Notes: generated by a model from the letters alone, not told the origin. DNA of 64,000 bases from Schlegelella aquatica (GCF_026013905.1 NZ_CP110257.1:1240001-1304000), one strand, 5' to 3'. Shown: positions 43,590-54,950, counted from the stretch's first letter. A program made the numbers and translations.

Positions 43590-44461
43590 GAGTGGCTAAC
43601 AAAACGCTGTCATCGCGCGGGTCGGCTGAGCCGTTTGACGCACCATGGGACAAAGCAAGAACAAGCAGATCAGCGCGGCGCTATGGAAGAAGATCAAGCC
43701 GCTGCTGCCGCAGGTCAAGCCTTCGCCGAAGGGCGGCCGGCCTCGACTTGACGACGAACTGGCACTCAACGGCATCCTGTTCGTGCTGCGCACTGGCATT
43801 CCTTGGGAAGATCTACCCCAGGAACTGGGCTTCGGCAGCGGCATGACGTGCTGGCGCAGGCTGCGTGAGTGGCAAAAAGCCGGTGTATGGCACCGCCTGC
43901 ACATGCTGTTGCTGGCCGACCTTCGCGGCGCGGGCCGCCTGGACTTCAGCCGCGTCAGCCTGGATGGGGCCAGCGTCCCCAGCCCCCGGGGGGCGGCACA
44001 CGGGGCCCAATCCCACCGACCGCGGCAAACTCGGCAGCAAGCGCCACCTCGTCACGGATCGCAAAGGCATCCCGCTGATGTTCTGTGTCACCGGCGCCAA
44101 CCGGCACGACTCGGTGGTGTTCGAGGACCTTGTCGATGCGATGCCGGCAGTGGCTGGCCGGCGTGGTCGCCCGCGTGCGCGTCCCGACAAGCTGCATGCC
44201 GACAAAGGGTACGACTTCCCACGCTGCCGGCAGCACCTGCACCAACGTGGCATCAAAGTCCGCATCGCTCGCAAGGGCCGCGAGAGCAAAGACCGGCTCG
44301 GCCGCTATCGCTGGGTGGTCGAACGCACTCATGCCTGGATCGCCTCCTTCGGCAAGCTTCGTATCCGCTTCGAGCGCAGCATCGATACCCATCTGGCTCT
44401 GCTGTCCCTGGCCTGTTGCGTCATCTGCCTGCGTAGCCTCGCACCGTTTTGTTAGCCGCTC
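43590..44461 (+). mobile_element. IS5-family insertion sequence (3-bp target repeat)
   Basis: An 872-bp element. The terminal inverted repeats are GAGTGGCTAACAAAACG at 43590 and its near-match ending at 44461 (CGTTTTGTTAGCCGCTC), with one mismatch. TTA flanks both sides (43587-43589 and 44462-44464), a 3-bp target repeat of the TNA type used by IS1031/ISL2-like members of the IS5 family. The right-hand TTA is also the complement of the folA stop codon, so the element inserted at the very end of folA. The left side is the kinase fragment. Confidence 0.88.
43645..44455 (+). pseudogene. IS5-family transposase, frame-shifted
   Basis: The transposase is split over two frames. The first part runs from the ATG at 43645 (MGQSKNKQISAALWKKIKPL, GRPRLDDELALNGILFVLRTG, and the first catalytic Asp in VSLDGAS). 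The second continues +1 with GRHTGPNPTDRGKLGSKRHL, the second Asp in HADKGYD, and the catalytic Glu in RWVVERTHAWI, ending at 44455. The switch lies in a C5G6 run (43983-43993). A one-base gain or two-base loss in that run would explain it. Programmed frameshifting is possible in this family, so the element may not be dead. Confidence 0.82.
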
Positions 44462-45013
44462 TTACTCTTCGGCCGGCTCGGCACCCGCCGCGCGCAGCGC
44501 ACCAGGGTGGACCGGCACCTTGCGGCGGTAGGTGACGAAGTGGTAGTCCCACCCGGCAGGGGAGCGGTGCGTCTCGCGCGACACCTCGGTGAAGTCGTCT
44601 CGGTTCCAGGCCGGGAAGTAGGTGTCGCCCTCGAAGTCGTGGTCGATCTCGGTGAGGACCAGTTCGTCCACGAGCGGTAGCGCCTGCTCGAACACCTGCG
44701 AGCCACCGATGATGTACACCTTGGTGGCGTGCTTGAGCAACTCCAGCGCGGCGGCCAGCGAGGGCGCTTCTTCCACGCCGGGCGCCGTCCAGTGTGGGTC
44801 GCGGGTGATGACGACATTGCGGCGGCCGGGCAGCGGCTTGCCGATGGAGTCGAAGGTCTTGCGCCCCATGAGCACCGGGCAGCCGAGCGTGGTGCGCTTG
44901 AAGTGCTGCAGGTCCTCCGGCAGGTGCCAGGGAAGCCCGTTGGCGTGGCCGATCACGCCGTTGCGCGCCACGGCGGCGATGATGCTGAGCTGGGGCAGGT
45001 CGGGCAGGGTCAT
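44462..45013 (-). CDS. folA: Dihydrofolate reductase
   Basis: A 183-residue enzyme that reduces dihydrofolate to tetrahydrofolate with NADPH; target of trimethoprim. Motifs: LSIIAAVARNGVIGHANGLPWHLPEDLQHFK (substrate-binding Asp/Glu-type region; 20-residue limit respected as LSIIAAVARNGVIGH then LPWHLPEDL), VLMGRKTFDSIG and YIIGGSQVFEQAL. The ATG at 45011-45013 gives MTLPDLPQLSIIAAV. Its TAA stop (44462-44464) coincides with the target repeat of the neighbouring insertion sequence, and the protein appears full length. It is in a minus-strand cluster with thyA, its partner in the thymidylate cycle. Confidence 0.95.
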   Translation of the reverse strand: MTLPDLPQLSIIAAVARNGVIGHANGLPWHLPEDLQHFKRTTLGCPVLMGRKTFDSIGKPLPGRRNVVITRDPHWTAPGVEEAPSLAAALELLKHATKVYIIGGSQVFEQALPLVDELVLTEIDHDFEGDTYFPAWNRDDFTEVSRETHRSPAGWDYHFVTYRRKVPVHPGALRAAGAEPAEE

Positions 45014-45017
45014 GGTG

Positions 45018-45926
45018 CTATTGTGCTGCGCCGCGCGCCGACGTGCTGCCTGCGCGTGTGCGGCGGGGTAACAGCGCGCTGGCGATGGCAGCCATGATGA
45101 GCACCGCGGCGGCCCAGTCCTGCCAGTGGGGCACCTCGCCCACGATGAAGGTGGCCGAGGCAGTGCCCACCAGCGGCACCGCCATGATGGAAAAGGCGCT
45201 GGCCGAGGGCGGCAGTTGCCGCGCCATGCCGAACCAGATGATCTGCGCAAAGCCGTAGTTGATCGTCGCGCCCCAGACGAGCGACCACCACATGGGCGCG
45301 CTGAACTGCCAGGCGGGCCAGGGCTCGACCGCAGCCGCGATGGACCAGAACGTCACCGAGCCGAGCAGCATCATCCATACGGTGAGCGCCTCGGTGGGCA
45401 GCGGCGAGGTGGTGCGGCGCATCAGGACCGTGCCCAGTGCCCAGCTGAAGGCGGCGATCTGCATCCAGACGATGCCGAGCGGACGGCCCGCCAGGGCGGA
45501 AAGCTCCTCCATCACGAGCAGACCCACGGCCCCGGCGGCGCAGATGACGCTCACCAGCATGCGGCGCGACAGGCGTTCGCCGAAGAGCGCGACCGTGATG
45601 AGCACCGTCCAGATCGGCATCGTGAAGCCGAGGATCGCTGCCCGGCCGGAGGCCAGCTCGCGCACGCCGAGGATGGAGAAGAGATGCCAGCCGAGGATGT
45701 TGGGCAGGGCCAGCGCCGCGACCTGGCCGGCCTGCCTCAGACCCAGGCGCATCGGCACTCCGCGCGCCGCATAGAAGGAAAACAGCATCAGCGCGCCGCC
45801 CGTCATCGTCACCGCCCGGAAGTACAGCGGCGTGAGCTCACGCAGCGAGAACTTCATCATCGGCCAGTTGAGTCCCCACATCAGCGTGAGGAACACCAGT
45901 GCGCCGAGCTGTCGCCCCGTCAGCAT
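45018..45926 (-). CDS. DMT-superfamily (EamA) transporter
   Basis: A 302-residue membrane protein with two EamA repeats and about ten helices (LGALVFLTLMWGLNWPMMKF, ILGFTMPIWTVLITVALFGE, MVSVICAAGAVGLLVMEEL region, AAAVLIMAAIASALLP). The substrate is unknown. It lies between thyA (18 bp) and folA (4 bp), so all three are likely co-transcribed; a nucleobase or pteridine substrate would fit the context but nothing in the sequence shows it. It is only distantly like the EamA protein at 22536-23444. Confidence 0.87.
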   Translation of the reverse strand: MLTGRQLGALVFLTLMWGLNWPMMKFSLRELTPLYFRAVTMTGGALMLFSFYAARGVPMRLGLRQAGQVAALALPNILGWHLFSILGVRELASGRAAILGFTMPIWTVLITVALFGERLSRRMLVSVICAAGAVGLLVMEELSALAGRPLGIVWMQIAAFSWALGTVLMRRTTSPLPTEALTVWMMLLGSVTFWSIAAAVEPWPAWQFSAPMWWSLVWGATINYGFAQIIWFGMARQLPPSASAFSIMAVPLVGTASATFIVGEVPHWQDWAAAVLIMAAIASALLPRRTRAGSTSARGAAQ

Positions 45927-45944
45927 GGCACCGAGCCTCGCGGG

Positions 45945-46757
45945 CTACACCGCCACGGGCGCCTTGATGGCCGGGTGGTGCTGGTAGTCGATGAACTCGA
46001 AGTCGTCGAACTCGTACTCGAACAGCGACGACGGCCGACGCTTGATGCGCAGTTCCGGGTAGGGGTGGGGCGTGCGCGAGAGTTGCAGTCGGACCTGCTC
46101 CACGTGGTTGTTGTAGATGTGGCAGTCCCCGCCGGTCCAGATGAAGTCGCCCACGCCCAGGTCGCACTGCTGCGCGACCATGTGAGTCAGCAGCGCGTAG
46201 CTCGCGATGTTGAACGGCACGCCGAGGAAGATGTCGGCGCTGCGCTGGTAGAGCTGGCACGAGAGCTTGCCGTCGGCCACGTAGAACTGGAAGAGGGCAT
46301 GGCACGGCGCGAGCGCCATCTTGGGCAGGTCGGCGACGTTCCAGGCGCTCACGATGATGCGGCGCGAGTCGGGGTTGCTCTTGAGCGTGCGCAGCACCTC
46401 GGCGATCTGGTCGATGTGGCCGCCGTCGGGTTTGGGCCACGAGCGCCATTGCACGCCGTAGATGGGTCCGAGGTCGCCGTCTTCGCGCGCCCACTCGTCC
46501 CAGATCGTCACGCCACGCTCCTGCAGCCACTTCACGTTGCTGTCGCCGCGCAGGAACCACAGCAGCTCGTAGATGATGGACTTGACGTGCAGCTTCTTGG
46601 TGGTGACCAGCGGGAATCCCTCCGACAGGTCGAAGCGCATCTGGTAGCCGAACACGCTGCGGGTGCCGGTGCCGGTGCGATCGGTCTTCGGCGTGCCGTG
46701 CTCGAAGACGTGGCGCATGAAGTCTTCGTACTGGGAGCGGATGGGGCGTGAAGTCAT
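45945..46757 (-). CDS. thyA: Thymidylate synthase
   Basis: A 270-residue enzyme that methylates dUMP to dTMP with methylene-tetrahydrofolate. The family blocks are complete: [45 protein letters not shown], the nucleophilic Cys in [32 protein letters not shown] and the dUMP-binding [13 protein letters not shown]. It is first in the unit thyA-EamA-folA. The gene is followed upstream (to the right) by a GC-rich tandem repeat and then the metal-resistance element. Confidence 0.97.
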   Translation of the reverse strand: MTSRPIRSQYEDFMRHVFEHGTPKTDRTGTGTRSVFGYQMRFDLSEGFPLVTTKKLHVKSIIYELLWFLRGDSNVKWLQERGVTIWDEWAREDGDLGPIYGVQWRSWPKPDGGHIDQIAEVLRTLKSNPDSRRIIVSAWNVADLPKMALAPCHALFQFYVADGKLSCQLYQRSADIFLGVPFNIASYALLTHMVAQQCDLGVGDFIWTGGDCHIYNNHVEQVRLQLSRTPHPYPELRIKRRPSSLFEYEFDDFEFIDYQHHPAIKAPVAV

Positions 46758-46848
46758 GGCTGGAGCAGGGCGGCCGGCGAGGGGCAGGGCTGGCCTTCCT
46801 GGGCGGCAGCGCCCGGCCGGCGGTTCCGGGCCGCCGATTATTCCATGG

Positions 46849-47036
46849 CGGCCCGGCTTCGGGCGGCCGGGCGCCGGGCGGGGTCGTGTGCCCCCGGGGC
46901 TGCGCCCACCCCCCCCAGGGGGGTGTCGGCCCGGCTTCGGGCGGCCGGGCGCCGGGCGGGGTCGTGTGCCCCCGGGGCTGCGCCCACCCCCCAGGGGGGT
47001 GTCGGCCCGGCTTCGGGCGGCCGGGCGCCGGGCCTA
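46849..47036. repeat. GC-rich tandem repeat, 2.4 copies of about 77 bp
   Basis: Units start at 46849 (78 bp), 46927 (76 bp) and 47003 (34 bp, incomplete), each beginning CGGCCCGGCTTCGGGCGGCC. The units differ mainly in a C-run (8 versus 6) within a C-run/G-run stretch that can form a hairpin. The third copy is cut off at the insertion point of the IS element (47035-47037). No coding role; all ORFs through it are low-complexity shadows. The rest of the gap, 46758-46848, contains a partial, degenerate version of similar GC-rich sequence. Confidence 0.88.
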
Positions 47037-47840
47037 GGGCCTGTTAACACTACGTGCTAACATACTGCGCATGGAACTGACGCCTGCGCAATTCGCGCGT
47101 ATCGAGGATTGCCTGCCGCGGCAGCGGGGCAATGTGTCGCTGGACAACCTTCAAGTGCTCAACGCGATCCTGTTCGTGGCCGAAAATGGCTGCAAGTGGC
47201 GGGCCCTGCCCAAGCGGTTCGGCAACTGGCACACGATCTACACGCGGATGAACCGGTGGGCCAAGGCCGGGGTCCTGGATCGGGTCTTCGAGCGCATGCA
47301 GGCCGAACAGCTGGTCCGGGTGCGGCTGGAGGCGGTCAGCCTGGACAGTACGATCGTCAAAGTCCACCCGGACGGCACCGGCGCACGAAAAAAACGGCCC
47401 GCAGGCCATCGGCCGCTCCCGCGCAGGCTGGACCACCAAAATTCATATGGCTGCCGCGGATTCCCGCTGCGCGTTAGCCTTCTCGCTTTCGCCGGGCCAG
47501 GCGGGCGATGCCCCAGCCGGTCGCGCCCTGCTGCATGCCCTGCCACCCCTGAGCGCGCGCTGCCATCTGGTCATGGATCGCGCCTACGAGGGCAATGAAA
47601 CCCGGCAGCTCGCGCTGGATCTGGGCCTGGATCCGGTCGTGCCCCCGCATCCGCTGCGGGCCCAGCCATGGGCGTACAACACCGAGATCTACAAGCGCCG
47701 CAACGAAATCGAGCGCCTGTTGCGCCGTCTGAAAGGGTTCCGCCGCATCTTCAGTCGCTTCGACAAGCTCGACGTCATGTTCGCGGCCTTCATCCACTTC
47801 GCACTGATCGTCGAATCGTTGCGATAGTGTTAACAGGCCC
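47037..47840 (+). mobile_element. IS5-family (IS427-like) insertion sequence, left copy
   Basis: An 804-bp element with 16-bp perfect terminal inverted repeats (GGGCCTGTTAACACTA at 47037 and its complement ending at 47840). TA lies on both sides. It is the same element as 57996-58794, differing by a few substitutions and by a run of seven As (47388-47394) where the right copy has two. Its inner edge interrupts a small minus-strand gene (47841-47888). Confidence 0.92.
47071..47827 (+). CDS. IS427-like DDE transposase in two overlapping frames
   Basis: The first frame starts MELTPAQFARIEDCLPRQRG at 47071 and carries the first catalytic Asp (VSLDSTIVKVH). The second frame holds the rest, GRSRAGWTTKIHMAAADSR, the second Asp in VMDRAYEGNE and the Glu in RRNEIERLLRRLKGF, ending at 47827. 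The frames meet at the run of seven As (47388-47394). Six or nine As would join them, so a one-base slip by polymerase or ribosome on this run would make the full 250-residue transposase. Such slippery runs are a known control in IS5-family elements. This copy may therefore still be active. Confidence 0.8.
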
Positions 47841-47888
47841 TAGTCCACCGACGGCAACGGCAACCAGTCCTGCCACAAGAGTTTTCAT
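47841..47888 (-). pseudogene. 5' end of a small secreted protein gene cut off by the IS
   Basis: A GGGAGTG ribosome-binding site and an ATG at 47886-47888 start a signal-peptide-like sequence, MKTLVAGLVAVAVGGL, which reaches the IS edge after 16 codons. The reading then runs into IS DNA and stops about 20 codons later. It is the last gene of the metal cluster on the minus strand, 65 bp after the stop of the His-rich protein gene. The rest of the gene is not in this window, so the cluster was longer before the IS moved in. Confidence 0.65.
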
Positions 47889-47953
47889 TGGGTCACTCCC
47901 GGGTTACATGAGTTGGCCGCCCGCAGCGACGCGCTGCGGGCAAGCGGACGACG

Positions 47954-48340
47954 TCACTTCAGCGTGAAGCGCGCGGTGGTGGAGGGCTTGCCCGGCAACG
48001 TGACGACGGCCACCAACTTGGTGCCAGCGCCCACCTTGAAGCTGCCCTTGGCCTCCAGCCGGTCGCCGGCCGGCTTGAGTTCGACTTCCTGTTTGTCGGT
48101 GCCAGACAGGAGCGTGAGCTTCGCGCTGCCGTTGGTCACATCAACCGGCTTGCCGTGATCGCGCAGGTGCAGCTGGATGACGTCCGGCTTGGCGACGAGC
48201 TCGAGGTCGACATCCTTGACCTCGACCACCAGGCCGCCGTGCATGGACTCATGTTCGTGGGCGTGGGCGTGCTTGTCCGCCGCGAAGGCGGGACCGACGG
48301 CCACCAGGGCGGCAAGGGTAATGAGTTTCGAGAGTTTCAT
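47954..48340 (-). CDS. Small His-rich periplasmic protein of the czc cluster
   Basis: A 128-residue protein. The signal peptide (LITLAALVAVGPAFAA) is followed at once by a metal-binding-like stretch KHAHAHEHESMHGG (six His in about 14 residues) and then a beta-rich domain of about 90 residues (VEVKDVDLELVAKPDVIQLH, KLTLLSGTDKQEVELKP). The ATG at 48338-48340 has a GGAG-type site (AAAGGAGAA) upstream. It lies 40 bp after czcA and is surely co-transcribed. It could buffer or deliver divalent metal in the periplasm, like CzcE or CopK, but it is not clearly homologous to either. Confidence 0.75.
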   Translation of the reverse strand: MKLSKLITLAALVAVGPAFAADKHAHAHEHESMHGGLVVEVKDVDLELVAKPDVIQLHLRDHGKPVDVTNGSAKLTLLSGTDKQEVELKPAGDRLEAKGSFKVGAGTKLVAVVTLPGKPSTTARFTLK

Positions 48341-48380
48341 GTTTTCTCCTTTCAGGTTCGGTGTCGTGAATGGGTCAGGA

Positions 48381-51500
<3,120 letters not shown>

Positions 51501-51515
51501 CGATCGGGCTCCCCG

Positions 51516-52628
51516 TCAGCGGATCTGGTTGATCAGGGTGGCCGCGTTGGTGACGACCCGCTCACCGGCCGCGAGGCCCGACGTCACGGCCACGTTCGCC
51601 CCGTCGAGCGGCGCGGTCGTGACGGTGCGCGGCTCGAAGCGCTCCGGCGCGGTCTTGACCCACACGATGGTCTGGTTCGCGGGATTCTTCAGCACCGACG
51701 CGGCGGGAACGCTGACGCCCTGCAGCGTGCTGCGCGTTTGCACGAACACCTCGACCGGTTGCCCGACGGCGAAACGCGCCAGAGAATCGCCCGCGGCACC
51801 GAACGCGAGCGGCAGCGCCTGCTCGCGCAGACTGCGCGCCGCGCCGAGAAAGTCGAGCGTCACGCGTTGCTCGCCGACCGCGAGGCTCGCGCCGGCGACA
51901 TCGATGGCGGTGTCGACATCGTAGGCCAGCGCCTCGACGCGCAGCCGCTTCGGATCGACGATCTCGAACACCAGTTCGCGCGCGTCGACGACCTGGCCGG
52001 CGACCGCATTGCTCGACGCGATCACGCCCGCGACGGGCGCCACGAGCGCATCGCGATTGCTGAGCCCCGCCCCCACCGCCGTCACGCGGGCCGCGAGACT
52101 CGCGAGTTCGCTCTCGGCGGCTTCGATCTCCTTGCGCGGCACCGTGTCGGCGAGCTCCTTCAGCCGCGCCACGCGCTTCTCCGCGAGCGCCTTGGCGGCC
52201 TGCAACTCGGCGAGCAGCGCCATCTGGTTCGAGCGTTCGATCTGTCCCGCCGATGGCACGACGTACGCCAGCACCTCGCCCTTCTTCACCGCCTGCCCGA
52301 TTCCGGGCAAGCCGCGGGGCCCGGCTTCGAGGCGGCCGGCGACCAGCGCCTGCACTTTTCCGCCCGCGTTGGGGTCCATCACCACTTTGCCGGCGAGCGC
52401 CACCGTGCGCGGCAGGTTGCCGGCTTCCGTGACCTGGGTGCGCACGCCGATCTGGCGTTGTGCCGGCTTGGGCAGAAATACGCTGCCATCGGGCAGCCGT
52501 CGCGGCCCGTTGCCGCCGACGGGCGCCGAACCTTCGTCGCCGTGATCGTGCCCGTCGCCAGCGAATGCGTTCCACAATGCACCGGCAGTGACGAGGCACA
52601 GCATGACCAGCAGGATTCCCGGTTTCAT
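51516..52628 (-). CDS. czcB: Heavy-metal RND periplasmic adaptor
   Basis: A 370-residue membrane-fusion protein. The signal peptide/anchor (ILLVMLCLVTAGALWNAFAG) is followed by a short DGHDHGDEG metal-binding-like tail and a lipoyl/barrel-hybrid fold (LVAGRLEAGPRGLPGIGQAV, VKKGEVLAYV). A coiled-coil hairpin (residues about 155-205, Ala/Leu/Glu/Lys) and the second lipoyl half (LVAPVAGVIASSNAVAGQVV) come next, then barrel and membrane-proximal domains. It bridges CzcA and CzcC. The ATG at 52626-52628 overlaps the stop of the preceding small gene (ATGA). Confidence 0.9.
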   Translation of the reverse strand: MKPGILLVMLCLVTAGALWNAFAGDGHDHGDEGSAPVGGNGPRRLPDGSVFLPKPAQRQIGVRTQVTEAGNLPRTVALAGKVVMDPNAGGKVQALVAGRLEAGPRGLPGIGQAVKKGEVLAYVVPSAGQIERSNQMALLAELQAAKALAEKRVARLKELADTVPRKEIEAAESELASLAARVTAVGAGLSNRDALVAPVAGVIASSNAVAGQVVDARELVFEIVDPKRLRVEALAYDVDTAIDVAGASLAVGEQRVTLDFLGAARSLREQALPLAFGAAGDSLARFAVGQPVEVFVQTRSTLQGVSVPAASVLKNPANQTIVWVKTAPERFEPRTVTTAPLDGANVAVTSGLAAGERVVTNAATLINQIR

Positions 52629-53209
52629 GCGACACCTCCGGCCGAACGGTTGCGGGCGTTTCCCTTGCGCAGCGCGGCCCAGCCGACGAGTCCGAGCACG
52701 AGAACGCCGCCGCCGAGCCATCCCGCGTAAGAGTTCAAGCCTGGTCCGGCCGTTTCGTCGTGCGCCTCGGCGGCTTCTTCATGCAGATCCAGCTCGCCGG
52801 CTAGGAGATCCGAGTCCTGTCCGGCGACGACCGTGGCCGTCACGGACACGACCCCGGGCTTGAGTGCGTCCTGCAACGTGGCTTCGAATTCGCCGTCGGC
52901 ATGGGTTTCGAGGGGGATCGCGTTGCCGTCGAGTTGCAGCTCCAGCGTCGCGTCCTTGACCGGGCTGTTGTCGGTGAAGCGGTCGAGATAGAGTGTGATG
53001 CGCTTGCCATCGACCACGCCCACCAGCTCAAAGAGCTCCGAAACGGCGGTGAATCGCGGCAGCGCCGGGCCCGCCACGGGCGCCGGGGCGTCGCCGTGGT
53101 CGTGGCCTTCGCCGGCCAGGGCCTGGGGCGTGACGCCCGCAAGGACGGCGGCAAGGCTCCACGCCGCCAGAGTAAGAGAAGCTTTCATGTTCGGGTTCCT
53201 GGTGTTCAT
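52625..53209 (-). CDS. His-rich secreted/membrane-anchored protein of the czc operon
   Basis: A 194-residue protein lodged between czcC and czcB, with overlapping start and stop codons on both sides (ATGA at 53206-53209 and at 52625-52628). It has a signal peptide (LTLAAWSLAAVLAGVTPQALA) and a GEGHDHGDAP metal-binding-like segment. A beta-sandwich-like domain of about 95 residues (SELFELVGVVDGKRITLYL, DATLELQLDGNAIPLETHAD), an acidic/His stretch (DLHEEAAEAHDETAG) and a C-terminal membrane helix (WLGGGVLVLGLVGWAAL) complete it. It has no standard Czc name that I recognise. It may act as a membrane-tethered metal-binding partner of the adaptor. The start at 53209 is preferred for its coupling; the ATG at 53188 is possible. 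Confidence 0.78.
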   Translation of the reverse strand: MNTRNPNMKASLTLAAWSLAAVLAGVTPQALAGEGHDHGDAPAPVAGPALPRFTAVSELFELVGVVDGKRITLYLDRFTDNSPVKDATLELQLDGNAIPLETHADGEFEATLQDALKPGVVSVTATVVAGQDSDLLAGELDLHEEAAEAHDETAGPGLNSYAGWLGGGVLVLGLVGWAALRKGNARNRSAGGVA

Positions 53210-54471
53210 TCGGGAAGAAGTCCCATGGCCTGCCGCAGCGCGGACACGGCCGCGGCCAGTTCGATGCGGGTGCGCGCCACCTGGCGCTCGGCTTCGGCGG
53301 CTTCGAGTTCGATGCGCAGGCGGGTCGGCAGATCGGTTTCGCCGAGGCGGAACGCCTTCTCGAAGAAGCCGCGCGACTCGCGGGCCAAGTGCGCGCGCTG
53401 TTCGGCAGAGGCGACCAGGGTGCGCGCCGATTCGACGCGGACGCGCGCCGTATCCACTTCGGCCGTCAGGCGTTCGCGTTCCAGCCTCAGCTGGGTTTCG
53501 GCTTCGATCGCCTCGGCGCTGGCATTGGCAACACGGGCGCGGTTGCGGGTGTCGGATCCGAAGGGAATGCGTACCCCGATCGTCACTGACTGTTGCCAGG
53601 ATTCGCCGGATGCGCCGCGCTCGCGCGTCGTCGCCAGGTAAAGCTCGGGATTGGCGCGACCCTGAATCCCGGCGAGGGTCATGCTGCGTTGTGCAAGCTC
53701 CGCCCGATCGCGCAGTTCCGCGAGGGCCGGATGCCGCGCCTCCAGGGGGACGGAGTTGCCGCCTGGGGCGGGCTCGGCTTCGGCCACGGAGAGTCCTTCC
53801 GCGGCAAGCGCAGGTGTCATGCCAGTCAGGGCGCGCAATTGCTGTTCCGCACCCGCGAGCGCGCCGCGGGCTTCGGCGAGCGACGCTTCGGCAGTCGCCA
53901 CCGCTCCGTCCGCCTGATGCTGGTCGGCGCGTGCGAGATCGCCGGCCCGAACCCGTTTCGACACATCCGCGGCGAGTTCGCGGGCGCTGGCAAGCCGCTC
54001 GCGGGCGACCAGGATGTCGATCCGCGCGCGCTGCCAATCCCAGTACGCGGCCCGCACCGCGGCGGCCGTGCGCAGCTGTGCCGCAAGCGTGCGGCTCGTA
54101 CTCGCACGCATTTCGGCATCGGCGAGAGCCGCGGTCGCTGCGCGTTCGCCGGGCAACCACAGCGGCACCGCGAGGCCGATCTCGTATTCGCGGCTGCCGT
54201 CGTTGCGGTGGAGTTGGTCGGTCTTGCCCGACACCTCGAAGGCCGGCGGTTCGGCCGACCAGCTGTCGGCACTCTCGCGTCGCGCGAGCGCCGCCGCCCG
54301 GCGCATGTCGAGCGACTGCGCCTCGGGCTGACGCGCCCACGCGGCGTCGAACGCCTGCCTGAGCGTGGTTACGGCAGGTGATGCAGGGGCCGCGGCTTGC
54401 GCCCACGCCCCGCTGGCCGCGAGTCCGAGCAGCAGCCCCGGCAGCCAGTTGATGCAAATTCTTCGAAACAT
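53206..54471 (-). CDS. czcC: Outer-membrane factor of the heavy-metal efflux pump
   Basis: A 421-residue TolC-family channel. A signal peptide (WLPGLLLGLAASGAWAQ) is followed by two repeats of OEP coiled-coil helices (for example QLRTAAAVRAAYWDWQRARI, LSVAEAEPAPGG linker, and ELAQRSMTLAGIQGRANPEL, then VGVRIPFGSDTRNRAR-type strand). It would carry metal from CzcA/CzcB across the outer membrane. The ATG at 54469-54471 (MFRRICINWLP) places the signal peptide at the N-terminus; an upstream in-frame ATG at 54546 adds unlikely residues. The stop overlaps the next gene. Confidence 0.9.
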   Translation of the reverse strand: MFRRICINWLPGLLLGLAASGAWAQAAAPASPAVTTLRQAFDAAWARQPEAQSLDMRRAAALARRESADSWSAEPPAFEVSGKTDQLHRNDGSREYEIGLAVPLWLPGERAATAALADAEMRASTSRTLAAQLRTAAAVRAAYWDWQRARIDILVARERLASARELAADVSKRVRAGDLARADQHQADGAVATAEASLAEARGALAGAEQQLRALTGMTPALAAEGLSVAEAEPAPGGNSVPLEARHPALAELRDRAELAQRSMTLAGIQGRANPELYLATTRERGASGESWQQSVTIGVRIPFGSDTRNRARVANASAEAIEAETQLRLERERLTAEVDTARVRVESARTLVASAEQRAHLARESRGFFEKAFRLGETDLPTRLRIELEAAEAERQVARTRIELAAAVSALRQAMGLLPE

Positions 54472-54602
54472 CCAATTCTCCGTTGATGACGAGACACTGA
54501 AAATCGGCAAGGCGCGATCAGCTCGATCGCAATGGACGCACGGCAATGCCGTTCAGAACGGTGAAACTGCCGGAAAGAGAATGGATGCGACCGCCCTGCC
54601 GA

Positions 54603-54950
54603 TCAGGCAGGGTGTCGCCACTTGGGGCGCTCTGGTTCCGAGAAATGCCCGGCAAGGAGCCACGCTTGGGCTCCCCCGCGGGTCGTCGCAATCACGAGGT
54701 CGAGGGCCGGCAATCCCGTGCCGCTCGGCAACGCGGTGCAACTGGCCGCATGGCAGAAACTGCAGTCGACATCGATTCCGCCGGCCTTGGGCCAGGACTC
54801 GCCGTCGACCTCGCCCTGATGCTTATGCTCGTGGTGGCCGAGATGGTCCGCCGCAACACCGGCTTCATGCTCGCAATACGCACTCACTGCCGCCCAACTG
54901 AGTTGGATTGGCAGAAACAGCAGGAAGAGAATCGCGAACCAGCGGCGCAT
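54603..54950 (-). CDS. czcI: CzcI-like small periplasmic protein
   Basis: A 115-residue protein resembling CzcI, a small product at the head of czc operons thought to modulate expression. It has a signal peptide ([21 protein letters not shown]), then YCEHEAG and a HLGHHEHKHQGE His cluster (about residues 37-48), and a CSFCHAASC cysteine/histidine motif in the middle (about 63-71). Both motifs look made for binding metal. The first 67 bp overlap the end of the DUF4148 reading frame on the same strand. czcC follows after 131 bp. Confidence 0.8.
   Translation of the reverse strand: MRRWFAILFLLFLPIQLSWAAVSAYCEHEAGVAADHLGHHEHKHQGEVDGESWPKAGGIDVDCSFCHAASCTALPSGTGLPALDLVIATTRGGAQAWLLAGHFSEPERPKWRHPA

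Noticed and set aside
45126..46751. Plus-strand frame of 541 codons across the DMT transporter and thyA
   Set aside because: Spans two convincing minus-strand genes and has shadow composition.
46748..47060. Small Gly/Ala/Arg-rich ORFs in the tandem-repeat region
   Set aside because: They arise from the repeat unit in every frame and have no start signals.
43590..47840. A second composite transposon between the IS at 43590 and the left IS427-like copy, carrying folA and thyA
   Set aside because: The two elements are different ISs with unrelated ends, and the genes between them are core genes.
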